A stretch of DNA of 64,000 nt, from the NCBI GenBank assembly GCA_027484425.1, contig JAIXSZ010000033.1:1-64000 (forward strand), in the 5' to 3' direction. Every line of letters begins with the position of its first letter. Position 1 is the first letter of the stretch. The position numbers and the translations under genes are program-made. The notes beneath the pieces are model-generated. The model was not told where the DNA came from. It made no database searches and saw only the letters and a list, made by a program, of their open reading frames with translations. This DNA comes from Sphingobacteriales bacterium. Lineage in GTDB: Bacteria; Bacteroidota; Bacteroidia; Chitinophagales; Chitinophagaceae. Of this stretch, positions 32,480 to 42,563 are shown piece by piece.

Positions 32480-33835
32480 ATGAACAAGTTTACTACATGC
32501 GTTTCAGCTTTTTTGGTTGTTACTTCTTTTGCTAATATTCAGGCTAATGCACAGTATATTTCCACGTTTGCCGGACATAAAATTGCCGATACTGGTGCCT
32601 ACTCTGGCGATGGTGGATTGGCGGTAAATGCGCAACTTAACAGTTGCACATCGGTGGCAGTAGACGGTGCAGGAAATGTATACATAGCAGATAGAGGTAA
32701 TCATGTGGTGCGCAGAGTAGACAACGCTGGCATCATCAGCACATTTGCAGGTACGGGTGCGGCAGGTTTCAGTGGCAATGGCGGTAATGCTACTGCAGCT
32801 AAACTCAATATGCCTACATCTGTTGCAACTGACGCCGCTGGTAATGTTTACATATCAGATATGGGCAATAATAGAGTAAGAAGAGTTAATCCATCTGGTA
32901 TCATAACAAACTTTGCTGGAAACGGTGTAGCTACCTATTCAGGCGATGCTGATAGTGCTCATTTGGCGTCAATTAATGGACCAGAGGGACTGGCTGTGGA
33001 TGCTTCAAGTAATGTACTAATAGCAGACGCTGGCAACCATGTAATACGTAGGGTGTCGACATCAGGTATTATAAGTACAGTAGCTGGTAGTGGACTAATA
33101 GGAAACTCTGGTGATGGTGGACCTGCCACAGCAGCTCGCATGTACAGTCCTTCAGGTGTTGCAACAGATGCAGCTGGTAATATTTATATAGCGGACGTAA
33201 TTAATAACAAAATTCGTAGGGTGTCATCATCTGGAATTATTAGCACTTTTGCTGGTACTGGCGCTGCTGGTAATTCTGGTAATGGTGGTGCAGCAACAGC
33301 AGCTAATTTACGTTTCCCTTCGGGTGTGTCAGTTGATGGTATTGGTAATATCTACATTGCAGATCAAGGTAACTACAACGTAAGAATCGTTAATGCATCT
33401 GGTGTTATCAGCAATTATGCTGGTGTATCTACTAGTGGATATGATGGAGATGGTGGCTTGGCTACAATAGCTAAACTTGGTTCTCCAAAGAACGTATATG
33501 TAGATGGATGGGGTAGGGTGTATATTGCAGATAATACTAATCATGTTGTACGTTTGGTGGCTTCAACAGCATCTACTAGTATGGTTTCTCCTTTACAGCA
33601 ATTACTAATTTTCCCTAATCCTACTTCAGGCAGTTTTACTATTTCTCTCCCTTCAGCAAACGCATCTGCACATATTACTGTGTCGGATATTACTGGTAAG
33701 GTTGTTTTTCAAAAACAAGTAGGTTATAGTATCTCAAATATTCAAGTGGACTTATCTGAAGTTGCACCGGGTAGTTATATTATTACAGTAGCAAGTGAGA
33801 ATAAAGTTTACACATCTAATTTGGTTATCGAGTAG
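32480..33835 (+). CDS. secreted NHL-repeat protein with T9SS sorting domain
   Basis: A protein of 451 residues from ATG 32480, which gives a clean signal peptide (cleavage after ...IQANA); an upstream TTG would bury it. Residues about 30-370 are six or so repeats of about 55 residues with GVAVDAAGNVYIAD and NNRVRRV motifs, a likely six-bladed NHL beta-propeller. The last 75 residues are a type-A T9SS C-terminal domain (FPNPTSGSF, GKVVFQKQ, PGSYIITV). Exported and probably surface-attached; ligand unknown. Confidence 0.88.
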   Translation: MNKFTTCVSAFLVVTSFANIQANAQYISTFAGHKIADTGAYSGDGGLAVNAQLNSCTSVAVDGAGNVYIADRGNHVVRRVDNAGIISTFAGTGAAGFSGNGGNATAAKLNMPTSVATDAAGNVYISDMGNNRVRRVNPSGIITNFAGNGVATYSGDADSAHLASINGPEGLAVDASSNVLIADAGNHVIRRVSTSGIISTVAGSGLIGNSGDGGPATAARMYSPSGVATDAAGNIYIADVINNKIRRVSSSGIISTFAGTGAAGNSGNGGAATAANLRFPSGVSVDGIGNIYIADQGNYNVRIVNASGVISNYAGVSTSGYDGDGGLATIAKLGSPKNVYVDGWGRVYIADNTNHVVRLVASTASTSMVSPLQQLLIFPNPTSGSFTISLPSANASAHITVSDITGKVVFQKQVGYSISNIQVDLSEVAPGSYIITVASENKVYTSNLVIE

Positions 33836-33868
33836 TTTTTATTGGTTATAACAGGTTCAATATCTTTG

Positions 33869-33896
33869 AAAAGCGCATCCACTGGTGCGCTTTTTT
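33869..33896 (+). terminator. Rho-independent terminator
   Basis: AAAAGCGCA (33869-33877) pairs with TGCGCTTTT (33886-33894) and a T-run follows. It ends the NHL-protein transcript. Confidence 0.85.
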
Positions 33897-33980
33897 GTTG
33901 TTAATTAATGAGTATAACTAGAACAAAATTGTGATTTTATCTTTCCGATACTATCTTAGCAAGTCTATATTGTAATATGT

Positions 33981-35117
33981 ATGCGTTGCACATTTGGTAG
34001 GGTTGCCTTGATGATGATTGTTTTTTTTAATCCGTTATTATCAATTTCTCAAGATAGCTCTGCCACTGGCGGTATAGGATACGAAGCCAACATTGCATGT
34101 GGTAAGATCATCAAACACTCTGTAAAGTTTACAGCGCCTGTACCTGATTATTCAACTTCTCTCGATTTGAATTTTGTGTTTAAACCTACTGGGAGAAAGC
34201 CTTGGCATGTACAATGCGGATACCCAGTAACTGGTATAGGAATATTGATAACTGATTATAACAGTACAAAAATATTTGGCAGGTCGGCAGGAGTATACCC
34301 GAACATACAAGTACCAATAATACGCTTTAAGACAATAGAATGGACAGTTCGTTTTGGTTTAGGGGCTGCATATGTAAGTAGAAAATATGAAAGGGCGCCA
34401 TCTGCCGATACCATTAATACAGCTGTAAGTACTCATATCAACGCTTTAGCTGTATTAGTATCAGATTTGCGTTATCGTATCAATGATAATTGGGATTTCC
34501 AGGCAGGTTTTAGTTTTTCACACATATCTAATGCTCTTTATAGAGAGCCCAACTTAGGAGTGAATATGTGTGGGTTTCATTTAGGGGCGAGATTCTTTCC
34601 AAGAACACAAATGAAGAAAATAGAACCTTGCCTAGTAAATACGAATGTAAAAGACCGATTGCTGGTAGAGGTAAGAGGTGGTATAGCACACAAAGAAGCT
34701 CGCGCTGCAGGAAACCCTGTGAAACCAGCTTACATTGGAGCACTTTCATTGACAAAAAGGATATGGTGTAGAAATAAGTTTATAGTAGGTGCAGATATAG
34801 CATATCATAAAGAAGTGTATGCGTTTTTAATAAATTACGGAGTCGAATATGGTAAAGAAAAACAACATTCCTGGGATGGAGGGGTGTATATTGGGCATGA
34901 ATATATGATAGGTAGGGTAGGACTTATAGCAATGGTAGGCGCTTACTACAAACAAACTTTTCTTGATTTTGACCCTATTTATCAGAAAATGGGGGCTAAA
35001 TACTACTTAGTAAACAAAGAAAAAGGACTGGGGAAAGAAGTGTTTTTATCAGCACTGCTCAATACACATGGGGTTGTAGCAGAGTATGCAGAGTTTGGAT
35101 TAGGCGTAGCATTTTAG
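33981..35117 (+). CDS. acyloxyacyl hydrolase (PagL-like lipid A deacylase)
   Basis: A protein of 378 residues with an N-terminal signal peptide ending ...SISQ. The PagL motif SHISNALYREPNLG carries the His181/Ser183 pair of the lipid A 3-O-deacylase family. The flanking strands look like an outer-membrane beta-barrel. It is about twice the length of classic PagL, as is usual for the Bacteroidota members; the extra C-terminal part also looks barrel-like. Predicted to trim lipid A acyl chains at the outer membrane; activity is inferred. Confidence 0.8.
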   Translation: MRCTFGRVALMMIVFFNPLLSISQDSSATGGIGYEANIACGKIIKHSVKFTAPVPDYSTSLDLNFVFKPTGRKPWHVQCGYPVTGIGILITDYNSTKIFGRSAGVYPNIQVPIIRFKTIEWTVRFGLGAAYVSRKYERAPSADTINTAVSTHINALAVLVSDLRYRINDNWDFQAGFSFSHISNALYREPNLGVNMCGFHLGARFFPRTQMKKIEPCLVNTNVKDRLLVEVRGGIAHKEARAAGNPVKPAYIGALSLTKRIWCRNKFIVGADIAYHKEVYAFLINYGVEYGKEKQHSWDGGVYIGHEYMIGRVGLIAMVGAYYKQTFLDFDPIYQKMGAKYYLVNKEKGLGKEVFLSALLNTHGVVAEYAEFGLGVAF

Positions 35118-35214
35118 GTATCTGTTGTAAAACTTTTACCCGTTTTCAGTCTTTTAACTCACTTATTGCACAAATAGCTTTTTTGCATTCAGTTTTTGCT
35201 TTTAACTTTGCTTC

Positions 35215-36405
35215 ATGCCTTCAATTTCACATCGTGGTGGACATATGCCACCTTCGCCCATACGAAAACTGGTTCCATTTGCCGATGCAGCAAAAAAGCG
35301 TGGCACAAAAGTGTATCACCTCAATATTGGTCAGCCTGATATAGAAACACCCAAATCTATAATGGATGCTGTACGCAACACCAATATGAAGGTGTTGGAG
35401 TACAGTCCTAGTGCAGGTTTTGAGAGCTATAGGAATAAATTAGCTACTTATTATCAGCGTAACAATATTGATGTTACGTCTGCAGATATAATAGTAACAA
35501 CTGGTGGGTCTGAAGCAATATTGTTTGCAATAATGACTTGCATGGATGCTGGTGATGAGATAATTATTCCTGAGCCTTTTTATGCAAATTATAATGGTTT
35601 TGCTATCACATCAGACGTTAAGGTAGTGCCGATTCCATCTGGTATCGAAACTGGTTTTTCACTCCCACCAATTGAGGAATTTGAAAAAGCCATTACGCCT
35701 CGTACCAGAGCAATAATGATTTGCAATCCTAACAATCCGACGGGGTACCTTTATAGCGCAGAAGAGCTAAATGTTCTGAAAGAAATATGCCTTAAGCACA
35801 ATTTATTTTTGCTGAGCGATGAGGCATACCGCGAATTTTGCTATGACGACCGTAAGCATATTTCTGCATTATCATTGCCGGGTCTTGAGCAACATGCTAT
35901 ATTGCTAGATACTATATCAAAAAGATACAGTGCATGTGGTGGTAGGATAGGTGCTTTTGTTACTAAAAATAAAGAGGTGGTAAGTGCTGCTATGAAGTTT
36001 GCACAAGCGAGACTCAGCCCACCTTCCTTTGCTCAGATATTAGGAGAGGCAGCAGTAGATCTTCCTGCTGATTACTTCAGTGGCATCCACGCAGAATACA
36101 ATTCAAGACGCGACTTGCTGGTAAATAGGCTAAATGCTATGCCAGGTGTTACTTGCCCAATGCCGGGTGGTGCGTTTTATGCAATTGCACAGTTGCCTGT
36201 AGATAATGCAGAGCAATTTTGCCAATGGTTATTGGAGAGTTTCTCTTATAATGGTGCTACAGTAATGATGGCGCCTGCAGCGGGGTTTTATGCTACGCCA
36301 GGTAAGGGTAAAAGCGAGGTGCGCTTGGCCTATGTACTCAATACCGATGCTATCAATGGCGCTATGGATTGTTTAGAAGTAGCTCTGAAAGAATATAAAA
36401 ACTAA
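35215..36405 (+). CDS. class I/II pyridoxal-phosphate aminotransferase
   Basis: A protein of 396 residues, a typical aspartate-aminotransferase-like fold. The PLP-binding lysine is Lys236 in DTISKRYSACGGR, and NPNNPTGY and the conserved C-terminal Arg region are present. It belongs to the AspC/AlaT-like group; the amino-acid substrate cannot be told from sequence. Single gene, ended by the bidirectional terminator shared with the next, convergent gene. Confidence 0.9.
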   Translation: MPSISHRGGHMPPSPIRKLVPFADAAKKRGTKVYHLNIGQPDIETPKSIMDAVRNTNMKVLEYSPSAGFESYRNKLATYYQRNNIDVTSADIIVTTGGSEAILFAIMTCMDAGDEIIIPEPFYANYNGFAITSDVKVVPIPSGIETGFSLPPIEEFEKAITPRTRAIMICNPNNPTGYLYSAEELNVLKEICLKHNLFLLSDEAYREFCYDDRKHISALSLPGLEQHAILLDTISKRYSACGGRIGAFVTKNKEVVSAAMKFAQARLSPPSFAQILGEAAVDLPADYFSGIHAEYNSRRDLLVNRLNAMPGVTCPMPGGAFYAIAQLPVDNAEQFCQWLLESFSYNGATVMMAPAAGFYATPGKGKSEVRLAYVLNTDAINGAMDCLEVALKEYKN

Positions 36406-36440
36406 GGTGACTATTGTTTAGAAGTAGTTTTATTAATTAA

Positions 36441-36485
36441 GTATAATAATAAACCCTCGGTTTTTCCGAGGGTTTATTATTATAC
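36441..36485. terminator. bidirectional terminator, perfect 20-bp stem
   Basis: The arms 36441-36460 and 36466-36485 are perfectly complementary around a TTTTT loop, with a GC-rich core (CCCTCGG/CCGAGGG) flanked by AT-rich parts. It separates convergent genes and works both ways. Confidence 0.92.
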
Positions 36486-36502
36486 TGACCGATAAGCAAG
36501 TA

Positions 36503-38410
36503 TTACTGAATGCTAACTTTAGTATTATAGTTAACACCATTGTTTTTTACACTTATTAGGTACATACCTGCATTAAGCGAAGATACATCTACTTTAGTAG
36601 TGCCATTTGCAGTGGTCATATCTGCTGTAGTGCTTAGTACAATTCTGCCAGTTACATCACTTACGGTGATAGTAGCTGTACCTGTAGTAGCTATGTTCCA
36701 AGATACATTTACAGCACCCTTTGCTGGGTTAGGATAGATACTGATACCAGCATTGTTTGTGTTTACTTCATTAATGCCAGATGTTATCGGAGTGATAGTT
36801 TTAGGCAAAGTGTTTTTTCTGAAGCTTGCAGCAGTTACTGATGAGCTAGAAGCTGTCAAAGAAATAGTAGGATATGGAGTGGTAGTGAAATTCATCAACT
36901 CAGGATATACTTTGTAAGTGGCGCCTGTAGGCAGATTGCTGAATGAATACTGACCAAGTGAATTAGTATATGTTTGTTGCAAAATAGCACCAGTCGCATC
37001 ATTGATACAATATACTAGTTGGTTTACTACTGGATCACCTTCTGCGGTACCTTTATTAGCACCTGCTGTTACGCTACCACCTATGAAACCAGGACCTGTA
37101 GTGCCAGCACCATAAGCCATAGTGATGTTTTTATTGATATCGTGTGTGCCTGAAACGTGGTTTATAACTGTAGCAGTGTTCCAGAATGCACTAGAAGTGT
37201 GGTAAGTAGGCAAGTAACCCATAGTAGGTGTAGATGTAGAATCACATGCTGCTTTTACACGGAATGAATCTGTGCCCATACCGCAGAATGAATAACTTAC
37301 ACTTGTACCGCTAGCATACACATAAGTAGAGTCTATAGCAGTCAGCATCAATGTGCTAGGATTATATTTGATAAGCCATACTCTTACTGGACCGTAATAT
37401 GCTGCACCAGATGAAAACAATACATTACCAGAAATACAATTAGCAGCTGTTACTGTTACAATAGTAGTAGCATAAGCTAAGCCACTGCAACCAGATACTG
37501 CATAAGATATTACGGTAGTGCCTACTGCAACGCCTGTTACTACGCCAGATGCGCTTATAGTAGCTACTGCTGGGTTGCTGCTGCTCCATGTGCCACCACT
37601 CACAGAATTGGACAGAGAAGTAGTGAAGCCAGTAGCTACAGAAGTAGTACCTGTTATGGTTCCTGCTACGGTACTACCAGATACTGTTACAGCCCTTGTA
37701 CGTACACCAGTGCCACATGTGCCAGATACAGAATAGCTAACTATTACTGTACCACCTGATACACCAGTTAATACTCCGGTAGCAGAGATAGTGCCGATTC
37801 CTGCGCTGCTGGTGCTCCATGTGCCACCTGCGGTAGTACATGCATACGTAGCTGTGCCGCCAATACATACAGAACTAGGACCAGTTAAAGAATCAACTGC
37901 AGGAGTGCCTATAACAGTAACCGTGGTGCTGGCAGAACAGCCAACGCCAACAGTATAGTAAATAGTAGCTGTGCCACCTCCAGAACCACTAACAGAACCT
38001 GCAGGGCTAACACTAGCTATACTAGAACTACTAGACCATGCACCACCTGCTGGTGAACATGATAATGCAATAGTGGTACCAGTACAAAATGGAGTGCTAC
38101 CCCCAGTAATGGCAGATGGGGTAGGCGAAACTGTGAATACGGCAGTAGAGGTACCTGTTGTGCCAATAAATGTAATAATAGCTGTACCTGCAGAAATGCC
38201 AGTTACTACGCCAGTACTCGCGCCAACTGTAGCTATTGCAACGTTGCTACTAGACCATGTCCCTGGTCCCATTACTCCAGAGGACGAAGAATCGAACAAT
38301 GTACTCGTTGCTCCTACACAAGCACCTAAAGTGCCATGGATTGCTGCCGAGGATGGCTTTGCTAACATCATTACACAACATGTAATGGCTAGGGTTAGAA
38401 TTTTTTTCAT
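36503..38410 (-). CDS. secreted Big_2 (Ig-like) repeat protein with T9SS sorting domain
   Basis: A protein of about 635 residues (ATG 38410; one more ATG two codons upstream). A signal peptide ends ...PSSAA. Four to five bacterial Ig-like Big_2 repeats follow (TWSSSNVAIATVGASTGVVTG-type units, residues about 45-320), then a SdrD/carboxypeptidase-like region (about 325-540) with a LGQYSFSNLPTG motif, and a T9SS type-A C-terminal domain (IYPNPAKG, GMYLISVKN). The high Ser/Thr/Gly content makes the opposite strand open; those frames are artefacts. Probably a surface adhesin. Confidence 0.88.
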   Translation of the reverse strand: MKKILTLAITCCVMMLAKPSSAAIHGTLGACVGATSTLFDSSSSGVMGPGTWSSSNVAIATVGASTGVVTGISAGTAIITFIGTTGTSTAVFTVSPTPSAITGGSTPFCTGTTIALSCSPAGGAWSSSSSIASVSPAGSVSGSGGGTATIYYTVGVGCSASTTVTVIGTPAVDSLTGPSSVCIGGTATYACTTAGGTWSTSSAGIGTISATGVLTGVSGGTVIVSYSVSGTCGTGVRTRAVTVSGSTVAGTITGTTSVATGFTTSLSNSVSGGTWSSSNPAVATISASGVVTGVAVGTTVISYAVSGCSGLAYATTIVTVTAANCISGNVLFSSGAAYYGPVRVWLIKYNPSTLMLTAIDSTYVYASGTSVSYSFCGMGTDSFRVKAACDSTSTPTMGYLPTYHTSSAFWNTATVINHVSGTHDINKNITMAYGAGTTGPGFIGGSVTAGANKGTAEGDPVVNQLVYCINDATGAILQQTYTNSLGQYSFSNLPTGATYKVYPELMNFTTTPYPTISLTASSSSVTAASFRKNTLPKTITPITSGINEVNTNNAGISIYPNPAKGAVNVSWNIATTGTATITVSDVTGRIVLSTTADMTTANGTTKVDVSSLNAGMYLISVKNNGVNYNTKVSIQ

Positions 38411-38537
38411 AATCATTTTTTGTTTTTTTTTGTTAGATGAATTGATTTTAGACGCGTCTGCAAATTATGACGAGGTACAAGGTTGAAACGTTAGAATCTT
38501 CTCCAAATATTATTTATATTCTTTAAACGCGCACAAA

Positions 38538-39923
38538 TTACAAAATTCCCCATTTTACGCTGCTTTTTCCTAGAATTTCTTCAATTTTCTTTTCTCTTTT
38601 TTGAACTTGCAGCCTTACGGGCGAAAAAGTCCACCTTGTTCTTAGTTTAGAACGACGGTCTTTGGGTGGCAAAAAAATAAGTCTGCTCAGTAAATTGAGT
38701 GGGGCAAAGGAGCGTAAAGAATTAGATGTCTTTACAAAATAGATAACTGTAGATGAGTCGCACCTATCCAAAAGTTCTTCCAGTTCCACGGGGTCGGTGA
38801 AAGAAGATATACACAATACTGCTCCTGTTTTGGGATTGAAGTATTGTTGCAATGATTTGTCTTGATGCCAACTACTGTTGCTTATGATTCTTGAGGTCAT
38901 TTCGGAAGCAGAAAGTTGATCAGGTATAGCAAACTGTTGGTCTGGTATATACCTTACTTCCCATTCTTTTTTACTGAGTGTATCATATACCGTCCAAATG
39001 CAGTTTTTGTAGTAGTTAAGCATTTCTTTTAGGTAGTCTTCTTGCAGCCAGCTGTTTTTAACAGCTGCGTTAAATGATGCATGAAAATACAAGTGAGAAG
39101 CATAAGGCTCGTACAGTTCTGGCACTCTTACTACTAATTCTCTATTTTTGGCGTATACTTTCCATACTATTCTGCGCACATCATCACCGCTCTCAAAGTC
39201 TTTATAATTGAGATATTCACCCTCTACACGGCGCAATTGTTCTATACGCACATCCAGATTTTCGGTTTTTTTAGGGTAAACTTCTTCATCTTGCATGGCA
39301 TTCAGTACAGGTGGCTGCGAAAAATGCCCACTAACTGGCTGTGCGACTGCTAGCGAAAACAGATGAAGCATATCTTGGAAATATACAAATCCTCCTTTTA
39401 GGTCGTATTCTTTAATGTCGGGCAGATACAAACGACTTTTGCCGGTTATAGCTACTCTACGTAGGCTTCCTGCTTTGCGTTGATCAGTCATTAAAGCAAA
39501 CTGGTCTGTCATGATATTGTCATCATAAAATAGTTTGCCCTTTACAAACCCAAGAATAGGCCTGAACACACCTTCTAAACGAGCAGTAAGATAAAGTTTG
39601 TTTTTTTTGCCGGGTTTGGTTTCGGTTGCAAAATCGATCATTAATTTACATCCTTTCCCAGACCTCAACCAGAGAAAATACAAATAACCAGCTACTGTAC
39701 TTAGTACTGATAAAATAATAATAGCTGCAGCAAACCAAAAGACCAGTTTTCCCATTAAAATTATAAATGGAAGATAAGGGGAAGGGTCATCACCTTTTGG
39801 AACCGGCGTGTACAATAATTTGTTAGCAATCCATCCTGCTACCACACATAGCAACGTGTTGAGGGTAAACGGGAAATATTGCCAGATGTATTTTATTCGC
39901 CATTTTAGTTCATTCCGGTTCAT
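38538..39923 (-). CDS. DUF58 domain protein
   Basis: A protein of 461 residues. Two membrane helices near the N-terminus (about 17-33 and 48-75) precede a soluble region with the DUF58 signature YKDFESGDDVRRIVWKVYAKNRELVVR (about 237-263; given here as a region, key residues GDD and W). DUF58 proteins usually accompany MoxR ATPases and VWA proteins, but neither is nearby here. Function unresolved; stands alone. Confidence 0.85.
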   Translation of the reverse strand: MNRNELKWRIKYIWQYFPFTLNTLLCVVAGWIANKLLYTPVPKGDDPSPYLPFIILMGKLVFWFAAAIIILSVLSTVAGYLYFLWLRSGKGCKLMIDFATETKPGKKNKLYLTARLEGVFRPILGFVKGKLFYDDNIMTDQFALMTDQRKAGSLRRVAITGKSRLYLPDIKEYDLKGGFVYFQDMLHLFSLAVAQPVSGHFSQPPVLNAMQDEEVYPKKTENLDVRIEQLRRVEGEYLNYKDFESGDDVRRIVWKVYAKNRELVVRVPELYEPYASHLYFHASFNAAVKNSWLQEDYLKEMLNYYKNCIWTVYDTLSKKEWEVRYIPDQQFAIPDQLSASEMTSRIISNSSWHQDKSLQQYFNPKTGAVLCISSFTDPVELEELLDRCDSSTVIYFVKTSNSLRSFAPLNLLSRLIFLPPKDRRSKLRTRWTFSPVRLQVQKREKKIEEILGKSSVKWGIL

Positions 39924-40055
39924 ATATCTACCTGTCAGCTACAAGTGTGAAAGTAACAAATCGTATTTGTAAAAGTTGTTAATTTTCGTGTTATCATAAA
40001 AACTAAACTTGCTTTCAATTGCTATGGCTAAATTTGCAATGCTACCAATATAACT

Positions 40056-40373
40056 ATGGCTACAGAACGGATAGATAAGCTACAGCAGTTCCTTAAAACA
40101 AGTCCTAATGATTGTTTTTTAAACCATGCACTTGCATTAGAATATGTAAAAGCTGGTGATGAAGTGCTAGCGCAACTGCACTTCGAGCGCAATCTTAATA
40201 ACGACCCCAATTATGTTGCCACCTATTATCATTTGGGTAAGCTACTAGAGCGGATAGGGCAAGTGGCTGGCGCTATAACAATATATGAGCAAGGGATGAA
40301 TATAGCAAAGACAGTAAAAGACATGCACAGTTACAATGAACTGCAAGCCGCACACGAAGATTTAGTTTATTAG
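40056..40373 (+). CDS. small tetratricopeptide-repeat protein
   Basis: A protein of 105 residues with about two TPR-like helical hairpins (HALALEYVKAGDEVLAQLHFER and YYHLGKLLERIGQVAGAITIYEQG-type units, key Ala/Gly/Leu positions). Soluble. It lies 29 bp before tilS in the same direction and may be co-transcribed. Role unknown; a protein-interaction scaffold is the family expectation. Confidence 0.8.
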   Translation: MATERIDKLQQFLKTSPNDCFLNHALALEYVKAGDEVLAQLHFERNLNNDPNYVATYYHLGKLLERIGQVAGAITIYEQGMNIAKTVKDMHSYNELQAAHEDLVY

Positions 40374-40402
40374 CTTTTTTAACACTTAATGCAGTAATTC
40401 AC

Positions 40403-41740
40403 TTGGGCGATTTATTACATGGTTTTCGCAAGTATTGGCTATCTCAGTTTTCTCATATATCTGATGCACGCATTTTACTTGCAGTAAGTGGTGGGGCTGA
40501 TTCTATGGCATTGGCACATATCTTCCTGTCTTCTGGTATAAAGTTTGGAGTTGCTCACTGCAATTTTGGGCTTAGGGCTGAAGCATCTGATATGGATGAA
40601 GCGCTTGTGGCGGATTGGTGTACTTCCAATAAGATAACTTTCTACTCAGTAAGATTCCCTACAAAAGAAAAAGCCACTGAATGGAAAAAAGGGACACAAG
40701 AAACCGCAAGGATTTTGAGATATGAGTGGTTTGAGACAGTTAGAAAGTCAAATGGATATGATCGTATAGCGACTGCGCACCATGCCAATGATAATGTGGA
40801 AACTGTTTTGATCAATTTATTTAAAGGTACCGGTATACAGGGCATGCATGGTATACAACCGGAAAACAACTTTGTGATAAGGCCTTTGCTATTTGCCACA
40901 AGAAAAGCCATTGACGAGTATATAGGTGATAATAAAATTTATTTTAGGGAAGATGTTTCTAATAAATCTGATGATTATTTGCGAAACGCAGTGCGTCATC
41001 ATTTGGTGCCGGCAGCAGAACAATTGTTTCCCAGTGCAATAAAACAAGCTAATGAAAGCATATTTAGGTTTGGTGAGGCAGAGCAGCTATATACTCAGGC
41101 AATAAATGTGCATCGAAAGCAATTATTAGAACTAAGAGGTAAAGATTATTATATATCCGTACGCAAACTTCGTCTTCGCAAGCCAATTCATACAATTTGT
41201 TATGAGTTGTTACAACCTTTTGGTTTCGTATCTGCACAATTGCCGAGTATATTAAGTCTTTTAACATCAGAAAGTGGGCATTATGTAGCATCTGCGACAC
41301 ATAGGTTAATACGCAACAGGGATTTTTTGGTAATTGCTGCAAATGCTGAACAAGAAGCCGACTTATTGCAAATTACAGAGCTGCCCTGTGAAATAACAAC
41401 CACTACTCATGTTTATAAATTTAAGCTAATAGCAGTACCTAAACATTTAAATACATCAACGGATATTGCCTATATAGATGCTGCAGATGTAAGTTTTCCG
41501 TTGACTTTACGTAAATGGCGTATTGGCGATTATTTTTATCCATTGGGTATGAATATGAAAAAGAAAAAAGTTAGCAAGCTATTGATAGATAATAAAGTAC
41601 CATTACATAAAAAGGAGCAACTCAGGATTTTAGAGTCTGGCAAGAGGATCTTGTGGGTTGCAGGAATAAGGCTTGATGAGAGATGTAAAATAAAGCCAAG
41701 TACTACTAGTGTGATAGAAGTAATTGTTGCTGAAATGTAA
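40403..41740 (+). CDS. tilS: tRNA(Ile)-lysidine synthase
   Basis: A protein of 445 residues. It modifies the wobble C34 of tRNA-Ile(CAU) to lysidine. The PP-loop SGGADS is at 29-34; the C-terminal TilS substrate-binding domains follow (about 240-445), ending in a TilS-like region (LRKWRIGDYFYPLG). A TTG start at 40403 fits the conserved N-terminus; no in-frame ATG lies near enough. Confidence 0.93.
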   Translation: MGDLLHGFRKYWLSQFSHISDARILLAVSGGADSMALAHIFLSSGIKFGVAHCNFGLRAEASDMDEALVADWCTSNKITFYSVRFPTKEKATEWKKGTQETARILRYEWFETVRKSNGYDRIATAHHANDNVETVLINLFKGTGIQGMHGIQPENNFVIRPLLFATRKAIDEYIGDNKIYFREDVSNKSDDYLRNAVRHHLVPAAEQLFPSAIKQANESIFRFGEAEQLYTQAINVHRKQLLELRGKDYYISVRKLRLRKPIHTICYELLQPFGFVSAQLPSILSLLTSESGHYVASATHRLIRNRDFLVIAANAEQEADLLQITELPCEITTTTHVYKFKLIAVPKHLNTSTDIAYIDAADVSFPLTLRKWRIGDYFYPLGMNMKKKKVSKLLIDNKVPLHKKEQLRILESGKRILWVAGIRLDERCKIKPSTTSVIEVIVAEM

Positions 41741-41771
41741 GAGAGGGTAGAAATAGGGTGGTTTAGGATAT

Positions 41772-42368
41772 TTAAAACTGTGGATTAGAAATTGCGTTGA
41801 TAAAACTTAAACCATGAGTAGGGTCAATAATCATGGCATATAACAAACCATATACTGAACCCCAAAAGTGAGCATCATGATTTACGTTGCCTTGTCCTCT
41901 TTTAGCCATATACGCTTCGTACATCAGGTATAATGCGCCAAAAAGAATTGCAGGTATCCCTATGGGTATAAACATTATGCTTATTTTGCCCCAGGGGTAA
42001 AAATAAATGAAGAAGAATATAATAGACGCTACGCCCCCCGATGCACCTAGAGATCTATAGTAACTATTGTTTTTGTTTTTCAGAAACGATGGTAAAGATG
42101 CTACAATTATTCCGGTAGTATACAGCGTAATGAAACCACTACCCAGCATACTCTCGGCCACGCCACCCATAAAATACAAAGTCATCATATTGAATAACAG
42201 ATGATTCCAGTCGGCATGAATAAAACCTGAAGTCAGTAACCGGTAGTACTCTGTTGGTGAATGCATTATTCTAGGCCATAAAATCAACTTATTGATCAGA
42301 GCCTCATTACTGAAGCCTAAAATAGATACTAATGCTGTAATGGCAACTACTATTATGGTAATAATCAT
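41772..42368 (-). CDS. rhomboid-family intramembrane serine protease
   Basis: A protein of 198 residues from ATG 42368, giving a first membrane helix; upstream TTG is unlikely. About six membrane helices. Catalytic Ser110 lies in GASGG, with His167 in NHDAHFWG and the conserved N60 in HLLFNM. Cleaves single-pass membrane proteins; substrate unknown. Confidence 0.9.
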   Translation of the reverse strand: MIITIIVVAITALVSILGFSNEALINKLILWPRIMHSPTEYYRLLTSGFIHADWNHLLFNMMTLYFMGGVAESMLGSGFITLYTTGIIVASLPSFLKNKNNSYYRSLGASGGVASIIFFFIYFYPWGKISIMFIPIGIPAILFGALYLMYEAYMAKRGQGNVNHDAHFWGSVYGLLYAMIIDPTHGLSFINAISNPQF

Positions 42369-42501
42369 CTTGTAATGTAGTATTGAAATATTGACCTCAA
42401 ATGTATACCTATTGTGCAATTAAACGTTCTTCACAGAGGTTCGATTTAACAATAATTAATGGTGAATTTAGGGTGACACTTTCAGGTGTACATAGAATTG
42501 C

Positions 42502-42533
42502 AAAAGCCTCAGATTACGTACCTGAGGCTTTTT
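42502..42533 (+). terminator. Rho-independent terminator
   Basis: AAAAGCCTCAG (42502-42512) pairs with CTGAGGCTTTT (42522-42532), T-run after. It lies between the rhomboid start and the 3' end of the Pro/Ala-rich gene and can end that minus-strand gene as well. Confidence 0.8.
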
Positions 42534-42563
42534 GTTGTAAAATATGCTAATAGAAACAGACAA

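Noticed and set aside
37518-38486. Plus-strand open frames opposite the Big_2 protein
   Set aside because: They mirror Ser/Thr/Gly-rich repeats of the secreted protein and lack protein-like composition.
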